This document shows positions 34,930 through 47,461 of a stretch of DNA of 64,000 nt, in pieces. Both the position numbers and the translations under genes were made by a program. Every line of letters starts with the position of its first letter. Within the stretch, counting starts at the first letter, position 1. Under the pieces are notes generated by a model that saw only the letters and a list, made by a program, of their open reading frames with translations, did not search any database and was not told where the DNA came from. This DNA comes from Clitopilus passeckerianus (lineage: Eukaryota > Basidiomycota > Agaricomycetes > Agaricales > Entolomataceae): assembly GCA_944990035.1 (NCBI GenBank), contig CALYLX010000126.1, positions 372,001 to 436,000 on the forward strand, read 5' to 3'.

Positions 34930-36875
34930 TCACAACTCCCCAGAGCACACCCCCTCTACCCATTCCGTATCACTCCTGACAGTAGTCAAATTCTCGTACC
35001 CATTCTCGGTGATCAAGACGACATCTTCAATACGGACCCCACCAACATTCTCATACTTCGCGAGAACATCATGGTCGATGAGTTTCGAGTTGCGAATAGC
35101 GGCCAATAAATGGGGAGAGAAGTAGCAACCCGGTTCGACCGTCTGTTAGGGTCAAATATTAGAAATCGATGTTGAGTAATAGCTGGAAAAGCGCTACATA
35201 CCACCACCATCCCAGCTTGCAGAGGAAGCCTCAGGCGCAGATAGGTATAGAGGCTCTCATGATCAACCACGCCTTCCGCCTTCCCGTCATGGTCCTTGTA
35301 AGGAATCGTCGGGTTGTTCTTGGGCTTGCTTATGTCGGGAACGTCGTGGACATCCATGCCCAAAGAGTGTCCAAGGCCATGAGGGAAGAAGGCTGAGGTT
35401 TCGCCCGATGCGAGAATCTTCTCGTCAGGGCAATCTTGCTTGAATATCCCCAGCCTCTTGAAACCAGCCACAAGGACACGATGGCAAGTGAGATGGACGG
35501 CATCCCAGTGAAGCCCAGGGCGGATGATTTTGAACGATTCCTAAAGCGCAGCTAGAGTTAGGCATCAAGATAAACGATGGAAGTCATTGTGAGTACCTTC
35601 TGCATCTCCAAGACGAGCTCATATATCGCCCTTGCTTCTGGGGCGAATTTGCCGCCGTTACCGACAGGCATGGTCCGTGTGATGTCCGATGCATAACAAT
35701 CCCATTCGCACCCAGCATCGATGAGCAAGACTTGAGGTGCCAAGTCCTTCTCGCCATTTGCATGCGTGTGAGCCAGCTCGTTCTTATTCTGATGATCATG
35801 TGGCTTGACAGGGCCCCAAGCAAATTCCTTGTTGTTACAACAATAATGAAGAGTTGAAGCACGGGTTGAGGCTGCTACTATGGGCAGATAGGCTTGGTGA
35901 ACGGCTCTGCGGCAAATCATTTCAATCTCATGTGCCCTGAATGAGTGGAATTGATTAATTACCCTTCACGCCTGCATGAAGCAACGAAGATGGCCTCAGC
36001 CTCGGCCTCCTTCTCGATCAACCATTCGCCAGGAAGCAGTGGCCTTCCAGCAGGGCCTGGCTTGATAGCGCCTTTGACGGCCAGGCCAAGCACTCTCATG
36101 ACCGTTTCATGTGCCCTCGAACTAATCTCGTTGGCCTTCCTGATAGCGGCAATCTCAGCCTCGTCCTTGGTTAACCTTGCCTGTGAGACGGCAGTAAGCA
36201 AATAGGCATCCGTGACAGCGCCGCCCTCATTCTCCTTTGCCAGCACGGGAGCGGTATACTGCTCGGGCAAATGAGGGAAAAGAGGGGAGTTCCTTGGAAG
36301 CGTGTGGAAGAGTGCACCAGGGAGCTCAGACAAGATCGAACCGACAGCAACCTCAAGAGCTTCAGGGTGGTCGATCTTGGTCACAGCATGGGTGTTGGAG
36401 GCGACCTCAATCGAAGGAGGAGGCACAGACCACATGATATCTGCCGGATCTGCCTTGGGAATGAACAGGTTTACAACAGGCTCGGGCCCATTGGGCAAGT
36501 AGGATGCGAGGACGAACGAGCCTGGTACGGTGCAGCCTGTGAGGTAGTAAAAGTTGGATTCCTGACGGAATACCATTTCACGGTCGGTGTCATTCCTAAA
36601 AGGGGTGACTTCGCCTGCGAGTATGAAGACCTGAGGCTATAAATCCGGCGATGTCAGAACATAGAGGTTGATCGACCAACAACTCGATTAACCGACCTTG
36701 TCCTTCTCGCCTGCAGGTAGCAGAGCCACAAGTTGCTCGAAAGTCTTGACAACGTGATTCTTAGCTATCTGACATAGTCAGAACCGTTATTTTGTACATA
36801 GATTGTGGAAGCTCGCCTGGATACATGGGAGTCATGGGAGTCGAGATTGAAGGAGGTTGTCCACCCGGTCAGCAT
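34930..36875 (-). CDS. Xaa-Pro aminopeptidase (prolidase-like, M24B)
   Basis: At least six exons encode about 500 aa. The aminopeptidase P N-domain includes TFEQLVALLPAGEKDKPQVF, FRQESNFYYLTGCTVPGSF and LFIPKADPADIMWSVPPPS. The pita-bread domain has all five metal ligands in order: the two Asp in LLIDAGCEWDCYASDITRTM, the His in GLGHSLGMDVHDVPD, the Glu in TVEPGCYFSP and the Glu in GGVRIEDVVLITENG. It removes N-terminal residues before proline using two Mn ions, probably in the cytosol. The N-terminus is uncertain: ATG 36875 (MLTGWTTSFNL) is the first in-frame Met, but family members usually start slightly further upstream and a further 5' exon is possible. It is convergent with nothing and sits in a codirectional run. 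Confidence 0.9.
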
Positions 36876-37080
36876 GGACGGCACTCGGATCTCGGCTAGA
36901 TCAACCAAGCAATTCAAATTTATCACTGTCAGTGCCAAGCTCGGATCTCGCTCAAAAGCTGCAAGTTGGGAAAAATCGAAATAGTTTCTACACTGCCTTT
37001 ATAAATGACTACATAAGATAGTAATACAGATCTGAATGTCTATTTCACAGTCTATTTTGCTTGTCTTCAAATTCCCAGAG

Positions 37081-39065
37081 TTAGCTTGACTTCCAGGTGT
37101 TGTGTAGGCCAATCGTGCTGTCGAGTCCAGTCCCATTAGCAGCCACAGGGCTCTCGGGGACAGATTCTGCGTTACTCTCCAACAACGCCTTTCCCAACTT
37201 CAGCCGGTTATTATCTGAGCGAAGGCCTTCGATATGCTGAAGGTATTCCTCAGAGATACCTCCGGTGACATACTCGCCTGTGAAGACAGAGCAGTCAAAT
37301 TTGGTGATCTCAGGGTTCAGCTGGCGGACTGAGTTTTCAAGATCAGGGAGGCTTTGGAAGATGACAAGATCAGCGCCAATGCTGGTGGCAATCTCGTCGT
37401 CCTCACGTCCATAGGCGACGAGTTCGGTACGGGAGGGCATGTCGATGCCGTAGACATTGGGGTAGCGAATTGGAGGAGCACAGCTTGCAACGACGACAGA
37501 TTTTGCTCCGACGTCTTTGGCCATCTGCACGATCTCCTTGGATGTTGTACCTCGAACGATGGAGTCTGCACGAGATCGTTAGCTTGTGCGCGATGGGTAA
37601 AACTGGGCAACATACCATCGACTAAAAGGACGTTTTTGTCCGCAAATTCAAGAGCCATTGCGTTCAGTTTTCGTCGTACGTTCTTTTTCCTGGTCAACTT
37701 TCAGTAGGCGAACAAATGGAACAAGTAGTAGATTGCGTACCTCATTTGCTGACCAGGCATGATAAATGTCCTTCCAACGTAGCGATTCTTAATAAAGCCT
37801 TCTCGGTAGGGCAGACCGAGTTTCTGAGCAAGATTAAGAGCAGCAACGCGAGATGTGTCCGGTACCTAAGCATGTTTAATTAGCCTGTTCGAACTGAAGG
37901 GCATCTCGAAACTTACTGGAATCACAACGTCCACCTGCATCTTTTTCTCCTCGAGGACTGCCTTGACCTTGTCGGCAAGTGCATCGCCCATGGCCATCCG
38001 GCTTCGGTAGACACTGATACCGTCAATCACGGAATCAGGTCGCGCGAAGTACACGAATTCAAAGATGTCTGGAGCAAAGGTAGCAGGTGGGACAACTTGA
38101 CGCCTGGAGACACTGTTGCGAGTAATGATAACGGCTTCGCCTGAAATGCATGCATGAGTATGAGTAGTACTCAAAGGAACAAGGGGTGAATATACCAGGC
38201 TTAACATCCTCCCAATCGCTGAAGCCGCTAGCGTCGGCAACCACGCTTTCGCTGGAGAACAACCAATCTTTTCCGTCGCTCGTTGGGCTCTGCCTACTAG
38301 CCATGCCTACAGGCCTAATACCATTGGGGTCCCGGAATGCGATGATTCCGAAACCTGCAAGCATTGCAACGCATGCATAAGCTCCCTTGACTTGCTGCAT
38401 CATGGATCCTGCGGCATTAAAGATATCCTCTTCATTGATACGGAACTTGCCAGTTTGCTGGAGGTTGTCGGCGAAGATGTTGAGGAGAAGCTCTGAGTCG
38501 GAAGCGGTGTTGATGTGTCGATGAGCGGACGAATCCATGAAGTGAAGGAGTTCCGCAGTGTTGATTAGATTTCCATTCTGAGCGCATTTTAGTGCAAGAA
38601 AAAGGTTGAAAGGAAGGGGCCCACGTGTGCAAAGACGATTCCATATGGTGAATTGACGTAGAATGGCTGGGCTTCGGCATGATTGAAACTTCCAGCAGTT
38701 GGATATCGAACTGCGCCACAAAAGCATTAGCAGGATTCAAAGCATCCTTAAGGAATTTCATCCACCATGACCAACACCCATCCCACCAATCAACCTCGAC
38801 ATTGACTGGGCATCGAAGATATCCCGCACCATCCCATTAGCTTTACACTGATAGAATCTTCCTTTCGCGCCACAAGTGACGATTCCACAGGCATCCTGTC
38901 CGCGATGTTGCAACAACGACAAGCCCTCAACTATCTCGGGCGCTGCATCGACGTTGGAGTCGTGCAAGAGAAGGCCTAGAATTCCGCACACTGACAAGAT
39001 GATCCGTCAGTCAGTCAGCAGGTCATCGAAGCCGTGCCGGCAAGCCACAGGACCCTGTACGCACT
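37081..39065 (-). CDS. ADE4: Amidophosphoribosyltransferase (purine synthesis step 1)
   Basis: The protein must begin [12 protein letters not shown] because Cys2 is the Ntn glutaminase nucleophile. No ATG precedes that Cys in the genomic frame. Joining A39065 to TG at 38990-38989 across a 74-bp intron (donor GTGCGT, acceptor CAG) makes the codon, so the start is split. Later motifs are [41 protein letters not shown] and [15 protein letters not shown] in the glutaminase half. The PRPP-binding half has [28 protein letters not shown] and [14 protein letters not shown]. It converts PRPP and glutamine to phosphoribosylamine in the cytosol. The stop is at 37081-37083, and the C-terminus carries a short Ser/Glu-rich tail after the conserved core. 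Confidence 0.93.
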
Positions 39066-39684
39066 TTAAGCTGGTTATCGAGACTATCCAGGACAATCGA
39101 GGCGAAGCCAGGCGCCAAAGTCAGGGAATTGCGATGTGGGGTAGGTGGATGTAGAGGACACAACCATTAGACCCGACCGGCAAAATTTCGAAAAATCTTA
39201 CCAGCGCTGCCTTGATTGGACGCGAGCTTAGGAGATGCGGACCGGTTGTTACACGAAACGTTCATCGTCCGAAAAATTTCGTCGGGATTGGATAAACAGT
39301 AGCTGGTCGTTTTGATTTTCACGGAGATTAGATTAGATATGGCGCGGTTGAAGCATCTGCGGATGAGTTGGCGCACTCAGGGTCGAGGAGAGAATGGCAG
39401 CTGCCAGCAAGAATACGCGGTTGAACGCGTTTATCTATTCTTCTCTTTTTTTGATAACTACAAATTAGTGTAATGACTGTAAGGGTACGGTTAATTCTAC
39501 AGTTATTCCAAGGTTGTCGGATTTAATGGGATGTGATGGTTAGTGTCGTGAGGGCGTGAGGGATGGGTATCATGATAAAACAACAATGCAATGCAGTAAT
39601 AAATGAGTGGAAGGATGAACTTCCGATGCAGCGAGATAACGAAACACAGATCTATAACAGAAAGCCAGGAGAAGGCGAAGGAAT
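39066..39684. other. Intergenic region between ADE4 and the SAM synthetase gene
   Basis: About 620 bp with no gene recognised. It should contain the ADE4 promoter and 5' untranslated region and the 3' region of the SAM synthetase gene, because both genes run on the minus strand. Confidence 0.5.
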
Positions 39685-41078
39685 CTATAGTTTGAGCTGC
39701 TTGGGCTTCTCCCAAGAGTAGTTAGGGTTGCCTGATAAGAGAGTTCAAAGACGAGCGACGACTCAACCAAAAAGAGCACATACCGAAGTGTCCGTAAGAC
39801 GCAGTCTTGAGGTATTGAGGCCTTTGGAGGCCAAGTTCCTTGACGATGACACCAGGCCGGAGATCCCAGTTGTTCCTGATAATCTCAACAAGCTCCTCAT
39901 CGGTCTTCTTGCCAGTGCCGTAGGTATCAACATAGATGGAGAGGGGCTCAGCAACACCGATGGCGTAAGAGAGCTGTACCAATGCACGACGGGCAAGGCC
40001 TGCAGCAATGAGAGACTTGGCTGAAACAAAATGAACATCACATCTAAGTGGCATGACAAAGTAACTCACCGATCCAGCGGGAAGTGTAGGCGGCCGAACG
40101 GTCGACCTTGGAGAAGTCCTTACCGGAGAAGGCGCCTCCTCCGTGGGCTCCCCATCCACCGTAGGTATCAACGATGATCTTGCGGCCAGTCAAGCCAGCG
40201 TCACCCTGGGGTCCACCAATGACGAAGCGGCCCGAAGGTTGGATGTGGTATACAGTGTGCTCATCAAGGAGGGTAGAGGGGATAACCTTCTTGACGATCT
40301 TTTCCATGATCTCTGAGCGAAGATCCTCGGTCGAGATTTCCTCGGCATGCTGAGTAGAGATAACGACGGTATCGACGCGGAGGGGGATGGTGGCACCGCC
40401 TTCCTTCTTGTACTCGATGGTGACTTGCGTCTTGGAGTCAGGGCGAAGCCAGCCCAGGGAACCATCGCGACGGGCGGCAGCCATAGCGGCGTTGAGCTTG
40501 TGCGCCAACATGATGGTCAAGGGCATGTACTCGGGGGTCTCGTCGGTGGCATAACCGAACATGATACCCTGATCACCAGCACCGTGGCTCTCGAGGTCAC
40601 CATGGTCGAGACCTTGAGCAATATCGGGGGATTGCTGCTCAATCGCAACGAGAATGTTGCAGGTCTTGTAGTCGAAGCCCTTGGAGGAGTCATCGTAGCC
40701 AATCTGCTTGATTGTGTCACGAATGACTTTTTGGTAGTCGAGTTTGGCCTTGGTGGTGATTTCACCGAAAACCATGATCATGCCGGTCTTGGAGGCGGTT
40801 TCGCAGGCAACCTTGGACCAGGGGTCTTCGGCAAGGCAGGCATCGAGCTAATGAGTGACAAATGTCAGCGTTGAACATGTTGAACGACTATAAAGACGTA
40901 CAATAGCATCGGAGACCTGGTCGCAAATTTTATCTGTAAAATGTCAATATTTTTCTTGAAAACCACGTCGTGGCGTATACTGACCAGGATGACCTTCACC
41001 GACGGATTCTGAAGTGAACAAGAAGTGACCAGGGGCGAGTGCGGGGCGAACAGCGTGTCCGTTTCCGTTGGGGGCCAT
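39685..41078 (-). CDS. S-adenosylmethionine synthetase
   Basis: Five or more exons from ATG 41078 to the stop at 39685-39687 give about 400 aa. The N-terminus is short ([19 protein letters not shown]). Conserved motifs follow: [58 protein letters not shown], the [20 protein letters not shown] loop and [19 protein letters not shown], ending TASYGHFG then [14 protein letters not shown]. The enzyme makes S-adenosylmethionine from methionine and ATP in the cytosol. Sequence and length match the eukaryotic family with no visible lesion. The open frame of exon 3 is unbroken for 245 codons. It precedes ADE4 in the same orientation, but there is no sign of cotranscription. Confidence 0.95.
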
Positions 41079-41404
41079 CGTGACAATCAGCAAAGAGCTT
41101 GAGGGTAGGTGAAGGGGGGAAGAAGGCAAAGGGTATGCGTGAGGACCTCACAAGGCGGGACACCCAAATTTTATGGTAAACTGCAGCTTAGTCAGCAATC
41201 AAGGCAATATCACGCAATTTCGCTCGTCTCGTACGATCAGCTCAATCGATTTACGAAAAAAAACTCCGCATGCTGTCAGGATTGCACTAAAATTGATGCA
41301 TGAGGTGAGGAATAAGGGTGCATTTCGACGTGCTAGCGAGATAAAAGAGTCCACGTATACAATGAGGACCGTCCCATCAAAGTGATTTACGTTTAAAGTA
41401 TCAT

Positions 41405-44359
41405 TTACAGAGGTCCAACACCTAAGGGATCTGTATTGGATGAAGTGGCCGCCCTCGCTGGCGGTGGTGGTGATGTGGCGGTTATCGGTGCAGGGGAGGC
41501 GATTCCGCTTCGGACTGTAGGTTCGACCAGGTTCGCCGACACTTTCCTAGTCGGAAGGGTCGAAGGCGCCTTCGGTACGGGATGTGCAATTGTGGGATCC
41601 GTTGGAAGAGGACTGCTAGAGCGGTAAGGTGATGATGGGCGCGCTGAACCCCACGGGTTGTCATCGAACATCGTGGGTTGCCTCGCGGTACTTGTGGTGG
41701 TCCATGGATTGCTAGAGGGGGACATATTTCCCAGGTCGCGAGAAATGTTTGATACATTTGTTGAGCTCGTGGAGTTCGGGTTCATGGCGCCGAAATTACT
41801 ATGCATCTCTCGCCCGTTCAATTCCGACACCTTGCTGGCACCTTCGTCCCTTCTGTTGGATGGCGTTTCCTGAATGGGACCCATCAAGTCCTTTGCGACA
41901 CCGGCATAGGCGTCCTGTACCACAGAAAATGCTGCCGTTGCGTTAGATGAAAACCTTCCCCATACGGATTTGACTGTGGTACTTGAGAACAATTCGGGTT
42001 GCTTGGACCATGGACGGTTCGGAGTCTGTGGACTGGGAGACGGAGTCCGGCCCAGTCGCGCTCCTGGGTGCAACGACTCCGCAGGTGTAGCACTTGACAG
42101 AGGAGAGCTGACTCCGGATCTTATGCTGCTCGGCGTAGATGTCGAGTCGCGCAGCTCTTCCCCGAGCTTCTTTGCGGTAGACCGTGTGGTCACGGATCTT
42201 GACGCTTGCTCATCCAATGGACTGCTATCAGCGAATACGAGGGCGCTGGCTCCTTGAAGCACAGGATCCTCCTCTGCATTCTCCACCGGACCGACCAGCT
42301 CAACCCCTTTCGATTGCTGGGGGTTGAATGGCCTCCCGTTCATTTCCTCATCCGTTCGTCCGTACAGTTCATGCCAGAACCGTACATCCTTGGGATTCGG
42401 AAGCAGAACACCCATGTCGGCACCGGGTTCCCTTCGACTGGCGTCATCTAGGGCTGGATTGAAATCGGGATTCTTGCTCTTTTCCAGCTCCTCCGGGGAG
42501 TTTAGGAAATCCCAAAGACTGACAGTCTGATCGCATGTTGGCTTGCCCTCGTCCCCGATCCGCCTTTCTCGTTCGCAATTGTATAAGAAGGTACCGAATT
42601 GGCACGAGTAGAGGTGGTAGTAGATCCTATGCAGGAAGCTCTCGTTGAATTCGAACCGATCCGGGAATTGTCGTTGTAGCTGTCGTACCGATTCGAGGAA
42701 TTGGTGGAAAACAGGGCTGGTCTCTTTAACATGTTGTTGGGAGGCGAAGCGATTCGATACAGAGGCCAGGAAAGCTTGAGCTGCATCTGCTCCGCTTCCC
42801 GAGTTGGCCGCCTCAGACGGGGAAGTGAAGAACTTCTCCGAAGACAGGTGTCCACATCGATCGAGGAACTTGTGACCAAAGGAGAGCCAATCCTTTTCAA
42901 TCAGGATCTCGAAACCTTTGATTGTCCGGTAGTATGGGTCCAAACAAAGCTGGGAAAGTGCTGAAAGTTGAGAAGTGCGATCCCAGCCGTCCGAGCAGTG
43001 TATAAGAACATGGGAGGAGTTGACATGTACATTCTTTGTGATGAGGAGCGTCCCTTCAAGGATAGCTGAGATATGGCGCAGCCAACCTGAGCGACGTAAT
43101 GCACCACGGTCCAATACTGAGACGGTACCCGCTTGACCTGCGAGGCTGGTGTTGATACTCGCGAGCAAGGTATCAGCTTCTCGTAAAGCTTCAACGACCT
43201 TTCCGAGGGAGTCACGCATTGTGTGTATGTGGTCAATGCCTAGGTACGCCTTCTTCGCGTCCTTGTAATGGTCCATATTCTCCGTGCCTGCGCCTTTAGC
43301 TGTGTTGGCAACGGCATTCACGGTCGGCCTGGCGTCGATAATGAGGTTGGTGGAGGTAGAGCCATAGACAGGAGATGATGCAGCTCGTGAGTCTGGAGAG
43401 TCATGGGAATGGAAGATCGCTTCAATGAGCTTCTCGTCCTGAACGGACCGATTCTGAGTGACTCCAACCATGGGTTGGCTGGATCGTGTTATGCTGCCCT
43501 AGAGGAGAATTTAATCAGAATTGAACCATGAGAGCCTGGATGAAGAATCATACGTAGTTTGCCCAATGTAGATAGGCCAATGCAGGTATTCGACATTTAC
43601 TCCGATATCTCGATGCATATTGCAACGTTGCGTCGCTGATTCTAGTCGGGATGACCAACTTGGAAGGGTATGTAGGGCAGAACTAGGAATACTGTAAGCA
43701 ATCAATATACCTGTTTGCAAGATAGATGCCAGAACGCACCGAGTAATCCTTGTTCAAGTCAGTAAATCTCCAGGCCTTGGTTCGCGTTCCTAATCCCATG
43801 CGCCCAAACTCCTCTCGAGGGTTGTAGATCTCCCATCCATTGTTTGAGGGTAGAGGTGGTGTTGGCCTATAGTTGAAGGCATAGAGACTGGCGATGGATG
43901 CTATGGGCTTATCAACGAGCGCTCCACTATAGCCTTTCGAGTATGAAGTGACTGACGAGCAACCGTCAGCTCCTTCACGCTGACAAACACATCCGTAGCT
44001 TCATTCACTTTGCTGAATGCCAATGAAAATGTTTCGAATGTTCTTGTGTTGAAGGTCACTGGGAACAACCCTTGCAATGTCTGCGGCAAGCATGAGACAG
44101 ACGAAATCAACGGGTATGGCACCTGTGGACAACATTGAGTCGGTCAAGATAACGAAGTTTGAAGTGCACTCACCCACATCTCCTTCTCCGCTGTATCATC
44201 GTAGCAAAAGATCAAATGGTGTGCTGTTAGATGGATAGTCCCCTTCAAAGTCTTTCCTGACTTCGTGCATGCAACGTTCTCAACCTAATAAGTAATCAGA
44301 ACGCTGCAGACACAGCACCTTCTGAATGGACCTACTTTTGGAACACGTATCGCGTCCAT
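41405..44359 (-). CDS. YMR1: Myotubularin-family phosphoinositide 3-phosphatase
   Basis: Six exons (44359-44336, 44284-44174, 44122-43957, 43900-43740, 43682-43554, 43498-41405) give about 894 aa. A PH-GRAM domain (about 1-110: VENVACTKSGKTLKGTIHLT, HHLIFCYDD) comes first. The phosphatase domain has DYSFCPTYPSKLVIPTRISD, YRSKCRIPALAYLHW, GSITRSSQPMVGVTQNRSVQ and the catalytic CX5R loop HCSDGWDRTSQL, whose Cys and Arg are intact. The enzyme dephosphorylates PI3P and PI(3,5)P2 on endosomes and vacuoles. The C-terminal ~330 residues are Ser/Pro/Thr-rich and probably disordered, with a conserved-looking WSKQPELFSSTTVKSVWGRF island. The single yeast-type gene is YMR1. Confidence 0.94.
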
Positions 44360-44758
44360 GAAAAGGCAAAGGACCCAAGCAACGTGCGTTCAAGCTGCGT
44401 TTAAGGGAGGAGTTCCCGCAGGTTCGAAGTTGGTAATGTTTGTGCCTCGCAGCCGCGCTTTGAGCTCAGAATCCGCTCGGTACGGATTTAGCAGGCTCAG
44501 TGGCTATTGGACGGTACTCAACTCAACAAAATTGGAGGGTCAACTTTAAATTATTTTATGCTACAGGCATTACAAAGAGGTAATAGAACATGGTATCCTG
44601 CACAAGGTTACAGTGGATGAAGTTAGGATCACAAGAGGAAGGCGGAAGACACTCGATGGTAGAATCGGGAGGTAAATTAGCGTTAGGAACGTGAGCCCAA
44701 TAGGACAAATTAGACGAATGCTTGAAGACGAGTTTGAAGTTGCAATGTTTGAGGTTCT

Positions 44759-45828
44759 TCAAGCCATTTTACTCAAGAGCGCCCTGAGCTTGGTCTCATC
44801 AATGGTTGTCGGTCCTTTCTGGATCTTTTTGGCTTCTTTTTCCAGAGTCCTGATACGATTTTCACAGAGTCCGGGAAGTGCTTGCAATTCTGCTATTACA
44901 GGGTCCACTGAGGTTGGGCATTAGAGGTTACGTCAGAGCAGGCGAAGTAATCAGCTGTAAAGATTTACCGAGATCGTCCACCGCTTTCTCGTAGTCGTCC
45001 CAAAGTCGTTGACGTTCTTCGTACGCTTCCTTCAGTTGAGCACCGAGGTCATTTAGAGTAGCCTGTAAATCATTCAGTATTGAGAATACTAAGCCAATGG
45101 ATCGTGGGTCCAGGAACCTGGAAGATCATCCATTCCTGCCTCAGGCTATCCTGTAGCCGAATGTGCAGGGCCTCTGAGGCTTGGCATGCGTCATCAAAGG
45201 TATGTATACCAGTCAAGAGCTTCTTGTTATGCTTCGTATTCAGAGTATGGGTAACGCCTGCAGCTCGTTTGATCACTGGAACGAAAGCAGCTGCGAATTC
45301 CTTTTTGAGGGCGCAGCTTTCTGCGTCATAGGCAGGTTGAAGTTTGTTGACAAGTTGTTCAGCTCTGTAATGCTCAGGCATAGATTCTGGGCTGGGTGTA
45401 TGCGTCAAAAAATGCACAAGACGAGAGAAACATCATTGCAACCTTTCCTGAAGCAAGTCCGAGAGCATAGCAGCTTCATCTTCCCAGAAAGCGTCATCGT
45501 CGGAATCACCGGGGATCTCTTCATCGTCTTCGGTTTGTTCCTCCGACAAACCATCGACGTAGGTATCCTCCCGGGGGTCAAAGTAGTCAGAATGTGCACC
45601 AGAAAGCCTTGTATGACCACTGCGCGCCTTCGTTGCGGATGAGTTCGAGAACGGGTTAGAGCGTCTTGAGCGGCCCTTGCGGCGTACCGGAGAGGATTTA
45701 GGTGTTGCTTGACGTACCCCAGGACTTTGGTGCGCATATATCGAGAAAAATGGCAGTTACTCACCAAATCTAACGATGGAGCGTCGCCTGGAACGTCCTT
45801 GCGGTGTCCCTACAAGAGTTTTCGGCAT
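44759..45828 (-). CDS. Unknown nuclear-type coiled-coil protein
   Basis: Five exons (45828-45765, 45707-45443, 45364-45118, 45062-44969, 44907-44759) give about 272 aa. The basic N-terminus (MPKTLVGTPQGRSRRRSIVRF, then TPKSSPVRRKGRSRRS) has two TP/SP-basic sites and looks like a nuclear signal. An acidic stretch follows (SEEQTEDDEEIPGDSDDD). The remainder is helical and probably coiled coil (LVNKLQPAYDAESCALKKEF, QLKEAYEERQRLWDDYEKAV, RIRTLEKEAKKIQKG), ending LRALLSKMA. The intron 1 acceptor was chosen (57 nt) because it keeps the acidic reading frame open. A kinetochore or chromatin protein is possible from composition, but I recognise no family. It is divergent to the first G-gamma gene (325 bp between starts). 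Confidence 0.65.
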
Positions 45829-46152
45829 TCTCGACGCGTTCCACGTTATGCAGCGCGGCAACCACACAAAAGTTCGTGATCTCGTTTGATGGACCCAAAG
45901 TTTGCATTGAAACTCCGCTGATTGACCCTGGCCATCGTGTGTGGTGTCAGCGCAAGCAACAAACCATTCCTTTTCCTTCATTCTCATCGTTCTTGACAGT
46001 CTAGGCCGCATTTCTCGGCGCCGCTGCTGTCCTAGGCTTAAAACCTCCAATATCTGCCGACTTTATCAGTTCTTGGGGAATACCTTATTGGTTTATCTAT
46101 TTCTTGTTGGAAAAAAGGGCGTAAAAACCATTGAAGCAACCATCAGGTCGTC

Positions 46153-46605
46153 ATGAACTCCCGTCCGCCCAAGGTATGTTTTTATGCGATAATAAGTTTG
46201 TTCTGCGCTAACATAACCCTGTCACATTTGCTGCTGCGTCAATGTTCTATCTGCATCATGTAGCAATCCATGTCCGAGCTTAAGCTTCGTCGCTTGACCG
46301 AACATAACCAGAGGCTAAGAGAGGACCTGGCAAGACCTCGGATACGGGTTAGCGAGGCCAGCGCAAGGTGAGAATGCAAGGTAATCTATATCTGAATGCC
46401 AAGGCCGATACTTTATGGACAGTTTGATACGGTACTGCAAGACTACAAAGGACCACCTTGTACGTATCATTCAAAACGATTGACGCGCCGAGCTCAACTA
46501 AATATAACTGGTGTTGTCTAGGTGCCGTCAGTCTGGGGACCCGTAAACAAGGGTGACGACCCATACGCACCGCCGGCGAAGGGGTGCAACTGCACGATAA
46601 TGTAA
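46153..46605 (+). CDS. Heterotrimeric G protein gamma subunit, copy 1
   Basis: Four exons give 81 aa. The gamma-subunit helix is clear: [20 protein letters not shown], then [20 protein letters not shown] and [18 protein letters not shown]. The protein ends CNCTIM, a CaaX box for farnesylation preceded by a second Cys that is usually palmitoylated. The subunit pairs with G-beta at the plasma membrane, in pheromone and nutrient signalling (yeast Ste18 family). The first coding exon has only seven codons. Copy 2 lies about 850 bp downstream on the same strand with the same intron after SEAS and before VPSVWGP, so this is a tandem duplication. Confidence 0.93.
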
Positions 46606-47461
46606 ACCGTGTTTACATTTCCATCCCCACTTCCATCCTCTTCGGCAATGTCTGGACAAATTCATCAAGACGCCACCCCCATGTTAGGCTGCCCTGGATC
46701 ACATAACCATGATTCTAAGAATTTGCTGGAAAATGGCGAGGAGGAGCGGATGCATGCGTATACCGATTCTGCCTGTTCTTCATACCCTGTTGGGTCAGAT
46801 CACTCACACACTCCTTTATACCACTGCCTTCCCTCATCTGTACCAACGCTCAATCTATACTTTATCTTGCTTTTTTTCGTCCTTCGACTGTCCTCCCTCT
46901 CCTTCCCATTTCTGGAGTGCTTTCATTTTTTTCCACCGTGAATTATCTATTGCTAGGGTATATATCAACTAGTTGCATCCTCTACACAGTGTATAAATTA
47001 TTATATGCTGAGCACGCGGGTGTTCGGATTTTGTCCAAAATGATTGATGCATGCGTCTGATGGTTCGGAGTCGTGGGATTGGCTTTTGCCGCTGACAGCG
47101 ACAGTCGCCCCATTTGTGGCATCGAGCTCCTGTGAAAGTGCCAAGGACCATCAGTTAATACCCTTCTTCCTTCCCGTCCACGACTTTCTCCCCTTCCGCA
47201 ACGTCCGAGACGTCCCGCTGCCCTTTAAGGCTTTAAAATGTGAGCAGCCGAGTGCTAGCGTGATGATTTGCGGGAATGCAGTGCTAACTGGTGCCTTGTC
47301 ATATTTCAAACTTCGGTCTCTCCAGCCTCGAATCTTCACTCTTTCCCATAGACGCTAACACCTCTTTGTCGTCGTCGACGAGACACTGCGCTACACCGTG
47401 CTAGAACGCGCATACACCTACACTTTCGATAACCCCGAACAGCTCCTTCCGAACAACAAAC
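46606..47461. other. Spacer between the two G-gamma genes
   Basis: About 850 bp. Pyrimidine-rich tracts at about 46790-46940 look like 3' or promoter sequence. A 110-codon open frame starts right at the copy 1 stop, but it has no motif and no splice partners. I see no further gene. Confidence 0.5.

Noticed and set aside
41970..42257. Plus-strand frame antisense to the myotubularin gene
   Set aside because: The minus-strand protein is clearly conserved here, so this is a shadow.
46609..46941. Open frame after the G-gamma copy 1 stop
   Set aside because: It is a pyrimidine-rich 3' region translated by chance; the hydrophobic end comes from T-rich DNA.
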